Assembly: GCF_002776555.1 (NCBI RefSeq)
Contig: NZ_CP021497.1
Span: forward strand, 1-64,000
Length of the DNA stretch: 64,000 nucleotides
Origin: Candidatus Legionella polyplacis
GTDB taxonomy: Bacteria > Pseudomonadota > Gammaproteobacteria > Legionellales > Legionellaceae
Direction of reading: 5' to 3'
Part shown: positions 19,854 through 28,192 of the stretch, in pieces
Numbering within the stretch: the stretch's first letter is position 1
Layout of the letters: each line of letters opens with the position of its first letter
The notes under the pieces: generated by a model
Database searches by the model: none
Told to the model about the DNA's origin: nothing
Seen by the model: only the letters and a program-made list of their open reading frames with translations
Position numbers and translations under genes: made by a program

Positions 19854-20342
19854 TTACCAATGTAAGTAAATACCTTTGTTTATTGTTTCTTTAATAATAT
19901 TTTCTAATTTTTTATTGGATGATACCCAATAAGTTCCATAATTACTAGAAGTAAATTTTACATTTGTATATTGACATATATATAATACATTTATACATTT
20001 TATTTTATGAAAAATATTATTTTTTTTTATAAAACATTCAAAACAAAAATTTTTTGTATCTAGAGAAAAAGCGGACCAATGCATAGAATCAAGAATTGTT
20101 GTAACTATTAAAAAAAAATTTATTATTTTTTTTTGTTCTTTATTTTGAGTAAGTTTAATAGGAAATTTACTGTAATTATAAAATAAGTATAATGATTGTT
20201 TTCCAGAAATATTTATAAATAAATTTTTATTATTAAAATAAAATCCATTTTTTTTACATCCATTTGGAAATATAGTTTGTGCAATAGATATGGAAGTTAA
20301 TAAAATATTTAGAGTAAATAGTATAAATTTATGATTAATCAT
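19854..20342 (-). CDS. Small exported cysteine-containing protein, possibly EnhB-like
   Basis: 162 aa with an N-terminal signal peptide (hydrophobic about 6-20, likely cut after SIAQ or nearby), so probably periplasmic. The mature part has five cysteines, including an NFCFEC pair and the later IKC and YICQY. Its C-terminal region NYGTYWVSSN ending in KGIYLHW is the most distinctive part. From memory it resembles Legionella 'enhanced entry protein EnhB'-like exported proteins, but I cannot confirm this. There are no catalytic motifs. It lies alone between the thioredoxin-fold gene and divergent gdh. Coding looks intact despite the low-complexity bias. Confidence 0.6.
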   Translation of the reverse strand: MINHKFILFTLNILLTSISIAQTIFPNGCKKNGFYFNNKNLFINISGKQSLYLFYNYSKFPIKLTQNKEQKKIINFFLIVTTILDSMHWSAFSLDTKNFCFECFIKKNNIFHKIKCINVLYICQYTNVKFTSSNYGTYWVSSNKKLENIIKETINKGIYLHW

Positions 20343-20612
20343 TAAATATTATTAAAATAGTTAATTAAGGGATTATAATTTTTATAAAAAATTATATTTT
20401 AATTATAATAAATCATGTTAATTTTTAATAGAGTTAATTTAATAAATTATATTTCAATTTAATTTAGTAAAATTAATATTTTTATCAAATACGTAAATAA
20501 ATATATCTTATTAAAATAAATGAGAATTAAATTTATTTTTATCTAGATTTATAATTTGGAATTAGTTAAAATTTATTTTTAAATACAATATTATTTATTA
20601 AACATATTTCTT

Positions 20613-23600
20613 ATGAAATGGAATTTAAAAAAAATTGAAAGAGAATTTATTAATTTTAAAAAAGTTTGGATTAATTATTTTAAATATTTTTTAGATAGGA
20701 AATTTAATAAGGAAAAAGTAAAGATTTTTTATAAAAAATATAAGTGTATATTTCCTTTATCATATATTAAAGATGTTTCACCAAAAACAGCTGTTGATGA
20801 TATTCAGTTTGTTGAATTATTATCAAAAAAAAATTCATTATTAGTTAATTTCAATAGATTCTTAAATAAGAAAAAAGAGTATTTTTATTTTAAAATTTAT
20901 AAATTTAATAGTTCAATTATATTATCAAATATTTTATATATTATTAAAAATTTTGGATTACAAATTATCAGTGAACAATCTTATATTTTTAATTTTAGAG
21001 AAGATAAAAATATATGGATAAGTAATTTAATACTACTTAATAATAAGAATATCAAAATTAATATGTATTATGCAAAGAGGTTGATACAAGATGCTTTTAA
21101 AAATATTTATTTAGGATATGTAGAAAATGATAATTTAAATAGATTAATTCTTTCTGCTAATTTATCTTATAGAGAAATATCTATTTTAAGAATGTATGCA
21201 AAATATTTTAAACAAATAAAATTTATTTTTAGTAAAAAAATTATAGAACGTATACTGAATCACAACATTTTTTTAACCAAATATCTAATTAAATTATTTA
21301 GATTACGCTTTAAACCAAATATTAAGAATAGAAAGTATTATTATAAATTATTGTTAGATGATATATATCAGAATTTATCCAGAATAACTAATTTAACAGA
21401 AGATAAAGTAATTAGACAGTATGTACAAACCATTATTCACACATTAAGGACTAATTATTATCAATATGATAATACCAATAAAGAACTATATAAAAATTAT
21501 ATATCGATTAAATTAGATAGTAAAAATATACCATATATTCCAAAACCATATCCTTTTTGTGAAATTTTTGTTTATTCAGTTCAATTTGAGGGTATTCATT
21601 TAAGAGGTGGGAAGATTTCTAGAGGAGGTATACGTTGGTCAGATAGAAAAAAAGATTTTAGAACGGAAATATTGGGATTAATGAAAACTCAGCAAATAAA
21701 AAATTCATTAATTATTCCTAGTGGAGCAAAAGGAGGTTTTATAATTAAAAATGATCGATGTGAAGTAGTTGATTGTTATAAATATTTTATAAAGGGAATG
21801 TTAGATATTACTGACAATTATAAAAATGGTAATATTATTAAACCTGTTAACGTTGTTTGTTTTGATGAAGATGATGCTTATTTAGTTGTAGCAGCAGATA
21901 AAGGAACATCAAATTTTTCGGATATTGCTAATAAAATTTCTTATGAATATAGTTTTTGGTTAGGAGATGCTTTTGCATCTGGAGGTTCAAATGGATATAA
22001 TCATAAAAAAATTGGTATTACTGCTAAGGGTGCATGGGAATCAATTAAATCGCATTTCTATGAAATAAATTTTGATATAAATAATAGTTATTTTACAGTT
22101 ATTGGAATAGGAGATATGTCTGGAGATGTATTTGGAAATGGAATGTTACTATCGAATAAAATTCATTTATTAGGAGCGTTTAATCATATTCATATTTTTA
22201 TAGATCCAAATCCTAATGCAGAAATAAGTTTTAAAGAACGTAAACGATTATTTTATTTACCTAATTCTACTTGGAAAGATTATAATGTTAATTTAATATC
22301 TGAAGGCGGTGGAGTTTTTAATCGTTCTGAAAAATTTATTTCTGTCAGTAAAGAAATGAAAAAGGTTTTTAATATTAATAATAATATTATTGAACCTAAT
22401 GATTTAATAAAAATTTTATTAAAGTCTAAAGTTGATTTTTTATGGAGTGCTGGTATTGGCACATTTATAAAATCTAGTTATGAAGATCATGTCGATGTAA
22501 AAGATAAGATAAATGATTTGATTCGTATTGACGGAAAAGATTTGAAATGTAAAATGATTGGTGAGGGAGGTAATTTAGGTTTAACTCAATTAGCTAGAAC
22601 AGAATTTGCATTAAATGGTGGATTAATATATACAGATTTTATAGATAATGTTGCTGGAGTTCATTGTTCAGATAAGGAAGTTAATATTAAAATTTTATTA
22701 GATAATATTAATAATTTTCATAAATTAGTTAAAAATGAACGTAATGATTTATTGTTAAATGTTAAAAATGAAGTTGTTTTATCAATATTAAAAGATCACA
22801 ATAATCAATTGAAAATTATTAATATTCTTTATATACAATCTAATTTATTAGTAGATTTGCATAGTGATTATATTGATTTTTTGGAAATTAATGAAAAATT
22901 TGAACGGGATTTATATTTTTTGCCTAGTAAAAAATATTTATTAAAACGTAAAATTTATAAAAAAGGATTATTAAAACCAGAAATATCGATTCTAATAAGT
23001 TATAGTAAAATACTTTTAAAAAAAACAATTTTAGAACTAAATATTAATAATAATTTATTTTTTAATAAAATTTTATTAAATTATTTTCCATCTGTTTTAC
23101 AAAAAAAATACTTTAAAGATATAGAAAATCATCCGCTAAAACGTGAAATAATATCAACACAACTTAGTAACTCAATTATAAATGATATGGGATTTTCTTT
23201 TATTTATCAAATAAAAAATGATACAGGATCTTCTATTATTTCTATAATATATTCTTATTTGATATCAAAAAATATTTTTAATTTTGAAAAAATATGGAAA
23301 AAAATTGAAAAACTGGATAATGTATTATATTTTAGTGTAAAATATAATTTGTATATCTTACAGATAAGATTATTATATAGAGTTATACGATGGATTTTAG
23401 AAAATCATAAAAATAAAAATAATATAAATATAGATTTAATTATTGAACATTATAAATATAAATTATCATTAATAAAAACAAATTTATTAAATTCCTTATT
23501 ATATAAGGAATTGTTAAATTCTGTTTTTTTTGTTCAAAATTATGTTAGTTTAGAAATTTCACAATCATTGTTAGATGATTGTGTTCTATTAGAATTTTTA

Positions 23601-24014
23601 GTATCTTTTATAGATGTTATTTATGTAGAAGATAAAACTAATATTAATATTAATGAAATTGTTGATATCTATTTATACATAGAAAAAATTTTGAAATTTA
23701 ATTGGTTAAGAAGTAAAATTCTTTCATATTCAATAGATAATTATTTAGATTTTTCAATTAGAGAAGAATTTTTAAAAGATATTCAATTACAACAAAGAAA
23801 AATAGTAACACATTGTATTTATTTTTATAAAAAAAATAAAAAAGATCTAGTAACATCATTAAATCAATGGGTTGATTATAATTTTGATTTGATAAATAAT
23901 TGGAAAATTATTTTATCAAAATTTAAGATGAACTCTATATATAATTTCAATGTGATTTATATGTTTATTCGTAAATTATTAACGTTAACCGATATTTTTT
24001 TAAAAAAGTTTTAA
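20613..24014 (+). CDS. gdhB: NAD-specific glutamate dehydrogenase, large type, N-terminally short
   Basis: Oxidatively deaminates glutamate to 2-oxoglutarate with NAD. The 1133 aa protein matches the catalytic and C-terminal parts of the GDH180 class: GIHLRGGKISRGGIRWSDR, then IPSGAKGGFIIK with catalytic Lys, VCFDEDDAYLVVAADKGT, and the nucleotide-binding IGIGDMSGDVFGNGML. GDH180 proteins are about 1600 aa; here the first residues align roughly 450-500 into that class, so the N-terminal ACT-like region is missing. The 270 bases upstream contain no remnant frame. It is the largest gene in the window and could make glutamate the main carbon input. Confidence 0.9.
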   Translation: MKWNLKKIEREFINFKKVWINYFKYFLDRKFNKEKVKIFYKKYKCIFPLSYIKDVSPKTAVDDIQFVELLSKKNSLLVNFNRFLNKKKEYFYFKIYKFNSSIILSNILYIIKNFGLQIISEQSYIFNFREDKNIWISNLILLNNKNIKINMYYAKRLIQDAFKNIYLGYVENDNLNRLILSANLSYREISILRMYAKYFKQIKFIFSKKIIERILNHNIFLTKYLIKLFRLRFKPNIKNRKYYYKLLLDDIYQNLSRITNLTEDKVIRQYVQTIIHTLRTNYYQYDNTNKELYKNYISIKLDSKNIPYIPKPYPFCEIFVYSVQFEGIHLRGGKISRGGIRWSDRKKDFRTEILGLMKTQQIKNSLIIPSGAKGGFIIKNDRCEVVDCYKYFIKGMLDITDNYKNGNIIKPVNVVCFDEDDAYLVVAADKGTSNFSDIANKISYEYSFWLGDAFASGGSNGYNHKKIGITAKGAWESIKSHFYEINFDINNSYFTVIGIGDMSGDVFGNGMLLSNKIHLLGAFNHIHIFIDPNPNAEISFKERKRLFYLPNSTWKDYNVNLISEGGGVFNRSEKFISVSKEMKKVFNINNNIIEPNDLIKILLKSKVDFLWSAGIGTFIKSSYEDHVDVKDKINDLIRIDGKDLKCKMIGEGGNLGLTQLARTEFALNGGLIYTDFIDNVAGVHCSDKEVNIKILLDNINNFHKLVKNERNDLLLNVKNEVVLSILKDHNNQLKIINILYIQSNLLVDLHSDYIDFLEINEKFERDLYFLPSKKYLLKRKIYKKGLLKPEISILISYSKILLKKTILELNINNNLFFNKILLNYFPSVLQKKYFKDIENHPLKREIISTQLSNSIINDMGFSFIYQIKNDTGSSIISIIYSYLISKNIFNFEKIWKKIEKLDNVLYFSVKYNLYILQIRLLYRVIRWILENHKNKNNINIDLIIEHYKYKLSLIKTNLLNSLLYKELLNSVFFVQNYVSLEISQSLLDDCVLLEFLVSFIDVIYVEDKTNININEIVDIYLYIEKILKFNWLRSKILSYSIDNYLDFSIREEFLKDIQLQQRKIVTHCIYFYKKNKKDLVTSLNQWVDYNFDLINNWKIILSKFKMNSIYNFNVIYMFIRKLLTLTDIFLKKF

Positions 24015-24027
24015 TAGAGTCGATTAA

Positions 24028-24056
24028 TATTTTTTATATAACTATTTTTTATATAA
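24028..24056. repeat. Tandem 14-base repeat between gdhB and ygfZ
   Basis: TATTTTTTATATAA occurs at 24028-24041 and again at 24043-24056, giving a 15-base period in the 101-base gap between convergent genes. Just after it, at 24061-24072, is the perfect palindrome TTAACATGTTAA. Likely replication slippage; a termination role is possible but unproven. Confidence 0.6.
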
Positions 24057-24115
24057 TTACTTAACATGTTAATATAATATTATTGAGATATTATTTTTAA
24101 ATATGTAAAAAAGTA

Positions 24116-25060
24116 TTATTTTTCTAATTTTATAGAATATATTTTTTTATTTGTATTTATACTGACTAATGTTAAGTATTTAGAATATGATATTGGGCAT
24201 ATATCAACGAATTTTCCTAACTCTATATTTTTTAAATCAAAAAATTTTTTTCCAGGAAACGGTTTATCTTTTTTTTTGATAATAAAATGTTTTAAAAAAT
24301 ATTTTTTTTTAGATTTATAAAATAATTTATTGATAATTTCTTGTCCTTTATAACATCCTTTGTTTAAAGATATATATTGTGATGGTAATAAATTAAGTTT
24401 ATTAGGTGTAAATATTTTTGTTGTTTCTTTACAAATTGAAAAAATTTTATTTTCAATTTGTAATCTATGCCAAGATAAAGAGCCTTTAATTTGATTAGAT
24501 TGTTTAAAATCATTAATAATTATATCTTTATTTTTTTTATATATTATCAGTATGAATAATTTTTTATTTATAGGGTAACAAAAAAGATTTTTAGTTTTAA
24601 TTATTTTATTTTGTTTTATGTTTAGCAATAATGATGAATGGAATGGAAGCAAATCTTGTTTATTTACAAGGTAAAATCCATAAATATAATATTTATTTTG
24701 ATTTTTTATTTTTACATTAGATAAAAGCGCAGGTACTTTTAATAAAATATTAACTTCTTTTAACATGTCATTAGATAAAATTAAATGAAAATTTTTCCAA
24801 AAAATTATATCTAAGCAACTAGAAATTTGTCCTCTTTCATTACAAATAGTTCCTTTTTGCATTAAATTTAAATTAATTTTATTTAAATTACAAGTCAATT
24901 GGCTTTGTAACATATTAAAAGATTGTTTTCCATATATAGATAATATGGATAAGTTAGATAAACAAAAAAGATAATTTTTATTTTTTTTGTATGTAAATTC
25001 TTTTTGTAAAGAAGATTTATAAAATGTGAAAATTCGACTTCCTATTTTATAAGATTTCAT
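24116..25060 (-). CDS. ygfZ: tRNA-modifying / Fe-S cluster assembly factor YgfZ
   Basis: Folate-binding protein (IBA57 family) that helps maintain certain Fe-S enzymes such as MiaB. The hallmark LNKGCYKGQE with its essential Cys is present in the second half. The N-terminal folate-binding region is more diverged but includes GKQSFNMLQSQLTCNL and GTICNERGQISSCLDI. The 314 aa length is close to E. coli (326). It is divergent from sdhE (72-base gap), the usual ygfZ-ygfY pairing. Its presence agrees with MiaB and LipA being retained. Confidence 0.9.
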   Translation of the reverse strand: MKSYKIGSRIFTFYKSSLQKEFTYKKNKNYLFCLSNLSILSIYGKQSFNMLQSQLTCNLNKINLNLMQKGTICNERGQISSCLDIIFWKNFHLILSNDMLKEVNILLKVPALLSNVKIKNQNKYYIYGFYLVNKQDLLPFHSSLLLNIKQNKIIKTKNLFCYPINKKLFILIIYKKNKDIIINDFKQSNQIKGSLSWHRLQIENKIFSICKETTKIFTPNKLNLLPSQYISLNKGCYKGQEIINKLFYKSKKKYFLKHFIIKKKDKPFPGKKFFDLKNIELGKFVDICPISYSKYLTLVSINTNKKIYSIKLEK

Positions 25061-25132
25061 AGTAATATAGATACATAGTAATATATGTTATTTTTATAAA
25101 ATTTTTAAAAATAAAACAAGTTTCAAATTTTT

Positions 25133-25399
25133 ATGATTAATAGTATTTTATCAAAAAGATACAGAAAAATTAAATGGCGTTGTAGAAGAGGTATACTTGA
25201 ATTAGATTTAATTTTTAGAAAATTCGTTAATAATAATATTTCTCTATTATCTAATAAACAATTATTTTTTTTTGAAATATTGATTAATTATGATGATCAA
25301 GTTTTATTTGATTGGTTTATGGGTTATAAATTTCCTTCAGATAAAAATATTCAAAACATTATTGAAACTATTAATATTAATAATTTTATTTATAAATAA
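25133..25399 (+). CDS. sdhE: Succinate dehydrogenase flavinylation factor SdhE
   Basis: Small helical protein (YgfY family) that promotes covalent FAD attachment to SdhA. The family signature, RYRKIKWRCRRGILELDLIF, includes the essential RGxxE segment. It is 88 aa, as in E. coli. It predicts that succinate dehydrogenase is encoded elsewhere; none is in this window. The divergent ygfZ-sdhE arrangement is conserved in Gammaproteobacteria. No obvious Shine-Dalgarno sequence. Confidence 0.92.
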   Translation: MINSILSKRYRKIKWRCRRGILELDLIFRKFVNNNISLLSNKQLFFFEILINYDDQVLFDWFMGYKFPSDKNIQNIIETININNFIYK

Positions 25400-25469
25400 A
25401 TGATTGAATACAATCTTAATTAATTAAATTTAAAAATTTTTCATAAAAAATGAAGAATTTAAAATTAAG

Positions 25470-26873
25470 TTAATAATATGCATTGCCTGGAGTTCTAGGA
25501 AATGGTATGACATCACGAACATTATAAATTCCGGTGATAAAACTAATTAGTCTTTCAAAACCTAAACCAAATCCTGCATGAGGTACTGTTCCATAAATTC
25601 TAAGATCTCTATACCATTGATAATGTTCTTTATTTAAGCCACATTCTTGAATTCTATTATCTAGTATTTCTATACGTTCTTCTCTTTGTCCTCCACCAAT
25701 AATTTCTCCAATATTAGGAAAAATCATATCCATAGCTGCTACTGTATTATTATCATTATTAAGTCTCATATAAAAACTTTTAATTTGTTTTGGATAATTT
25801 GTAATTATTATAGGTTTCTTGAATATTTTTTCTGTAAGGTAACGTTCATGTTCTGTTTGCAAATCAATTCCCCATTTTATGGGATATCGAAATGAGATTT
25901 GAGATTTATTTAATATTTTTATACAATTAGTATATGAAATAATTTCGAATCCAAATTTAATAATATTTTCTAATTTATTAATTAATTTTGTATCGATAAA
26001 ATCATTAAGAAATTTTAGTTCATCTTCTCTTTCATCTAGTATTTTTTTACATAAATGTAAAATAATATTCTTGCTTATTTTACAAATATCTTTTAAGGAA
26101 GCAAATGCTATTTCTGGTTCAATCATCCAGAATTCTGATAAATGTTTACTAGTATTAGAATTTTCAGCTCTAAAAGTTGGTCCAAAAGTATATACTTTAG
26201 ACATTGATAAGCAATAAGCTTCTGTATTTAATTGAGTTGAAACTGTTAAGAATGTTTCTTTTTCAAAAAAATCTTTTTTAAAGTTTATTTTTCCATCCAT
26301 TGTTTTTGGTAATTTAAGCAAATCTAAATTACTTACTCTAAACATTTTACTAGATCCTTCACAGTCATTAGTTGTTATAATTGGTGCATTAATCCAAAAA
26401 TATCCTTTTTTATGAAAGTAATTATGAATAATTAAAGATAACGAATGTCTTATTCTGGTAATTGCGCTTATAATTTTAGTTCTAGGTCTAAGATGAGGTA
26501 TTTTTCTTAAAAATTGTAGTGTATGGTATTTTGCTTGTATTGGATAATATTCCATATTTTTTATCCATCCTATGACTTTTATAACTTTAGCGTAAATTTC
26601 AATATTTTGTTTTTTACCTTTTGATAAAGTTAAAAGACCTATAACATTAATTGAGCAACCAGTTGTCAATTTTAAAATTTCTTTTTCGTAATTTTGTAAA
26701 TTATTAGATGCAACAATTTGTATTGACTGTATACATGATCCATCATTTAAATCAATAAATGATAATTTTTTTTGAGAATCACGTTTTGTTTTAATCCACC
26801 CATTGATTTTAATAATTTTATTTATTTTATTTTTTTTATTGAAGCAATCTTTGATTGTGTATGTTTTATACAT
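25470..26873 (-). CDS. asnS: Asparaginyl-tRNA synthetase
   Basis: Class IIb synthetase charging tRNA-Asn. It has an N-terminal OB-fold anticodon-binding domain (about 1-120), followed by motif 1 near FLRKIPHLRPRTK, motif 2 with TFGPTFRAENSNTSKHLSEFW, read in two parts, and motif 3 GFGLGFERLISFITG near the C-terminus. The GSSKMFRVS segment also fits. At 467 aa it equals E. coli (466). It suggests direct Asn charging rather than the amidotransferase route. Confidence 0.97.
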   Translation of the reverse strand: MYKTYTIKDCFNKKNKINKIIKINGWIKTKRDSQKKLSFIDLNDGSCIQSIQIVASNNLQNYEKEILKLTTGCSINVIGLLTLSKGKKQNIEIYAKVIKVIGWIKNMEYYPIQAKYHTLQFLRKIPHLRPRTKIISAITRIRHSLSLIIHNYFHKKGYFWINAPIITTNDCEGSSKMFRVSNLDLLKLPKTMDGKINFKKDFFEKETFLTVSTQLNTEAYCLSMSKVYTFGPTFRAENSNTSKHLSEFWMIEPEIAFASLKDICKISKNIILHLCKKILDEREDELKFLNDFIDTKLINKLENIIKFGFEIISYTNCIKILNKSQISFRYPIKWGIDLQTEHERYLTEKIFKKPIIITNYPKQIKSFYMRLNNDNNTVAAMDMIFPNIGEIIGGGQREERIEILDNRIQECGLNKEHYQWYRDLRIYGTVPHAGFGLGFERLISFITGIYNVRDVIPFPRTPGNAYY

Positions 26874-27076
26874 ATATAAATATTTCCTTTATATTTTATA
26901 GAAAATAATTTTATTATATATTAATGATAATTAACTGTGTTTTTATAAGATGATTTTTACTTAAGATAAATTAATAATAATTTTAATTTTCTTAAAAAAT
27001 TTAATTTTTTTATTATTTTACTAATTTTTTGTTAGTTAAATTTGTTATTATTTGATATAAATTTTAAAATTAAATA

Positions 27077-28183
27077 TTAATAATCATCATCCCAATTTAA
27101 AACTCCTCCGCTTTGATATTCTGTTACTCGAGTTTCAAAGAAATTTTTTTCTTTTTTTAAATCTATAATTTCACTCATCCATGGAAATGGATTATTTATA
27201 TTGGAATATATCATTGGCAATCCAATTTGATTAAGTCTTCTATTAGCGATGAAATATAAATATTCTTTGAACATTTTTATATTCATTCCTAAAATGTCAT
27301 TTTTTATTGTATCAACTGCGTATTGATATTCAAGATTTACTCCTTCATTTATTAATGAAATAATTTGTTTTTTAAAATTTTCTGTCCATAAATGAGGATT
27401 TTCATGTTTAATTTGATTGATCAAATCAATTCCAAAATTCATATGCATAGATTCATCTCTTAAAATATATTGAAATTGTTCAGAAGTACCAATCATTTTG
27501 TTTTGTCTACCCATTGAAAGAATTTGAACAAATCCTACATAAAAAAATATTCCTTCAAAAACTATGTAAAATGCAATAAGGTCATTTAATAATTTTTGAT
27601 CGTTTTTCAATGTTCCTGTTTTAAAATAAGGATCACTTAAATTTTGTGTAAAAGGTAAAGCCCAGGCAGCTTTTTTAGAAACAGAAGGAATTTCTTTATA
27701 CATATTAAATATTTCAGATTCATCTAATCCTAAGCTTTCAACTATATATTGATATGCATGTGTATGCAAAGCTTCTTCAAAAGCTTGCCTAAGTAGGTAT
27801 TGTCTACATTCTGGATTAGTAATGTGTCTATAAATAGCTAGTACTAAATTATTAGCCACTAAAGAATCAGCAGTAGAAAAAAAACCTAAACTTCTTTTAA
27901 TAATTAATCGTTCATTATTGTTTAATGATTGTGGATTTTTCCATAGAATAATATCGTTGTTCATGTTTATTTCATTAGGCATCCAATGATTTGCACAAGA
28001 TAACAAATATTTTTCCCATGCCCAATTATATTTTAGTGGTACAAGTTGATTAAGATCTGCTCTGCAATTAATAATTTTTTTATCATCAACATGAATTCTA
28101 TTTGAATTAATTTTATTAAATTTATTAAATTTTTTTTGTATTTTTTTTTTAGTATTTTGATTGTCATTTTTTATAAATAACAT
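27077..28183 (-). CDS. nrdB: Ribonucleotide reductase class Ia, beta subunit
   Basis: Di-iron tyrosyl radical subunit of aerobic ribonucleotide reductase. The iron ligands and radical Tyr lie in [17 protein letters not shown] (E-x-x-H-x-x-x-Y) and in [24 protein letters not shown] also matches. The 368 aa length is typical. It follows nrdA by nine bases, with an AGGAG Shine-Dalgarno near the nrdA stop. The C-terminal tail that docks on NrdA (ending NWDDDY) is preserved. Confidence 0.96.
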   Translation of the reverse strand: MLFIKNDNQNTKKKIQKKFNKFNKINSNRIHVDDKKIINCRADLNQLVPLKYNWAWEKYLLSCANHWMPNEINMNNDIILWKNPQSLNNNERLIIKRSLGFFSTADSLVANNLVLAIYRHITNPECRQYLLRQAFEEALHTHAYQYIVESLGLDESEIFNMYKEIPSVSKKAAWALPFTQNLSDPYFKTGTLKNDQKLLNDLIAFYIVFEGIFFYVGFVQILSMGRQNKMIGTSEQFQYILRDESMHMNFGIDLINQIKHENPHLWTENFKKQIISLINEGVNLEYQYAVDTIKNDILGMNIKMFKEYLYFIANRRLNQIGLPMIYSNINNPFPWMSEIIDLKKEKNFFETRVTEYQSGGVLNWDDDY

Positions 28184-28192
28184 TATTTTCTC

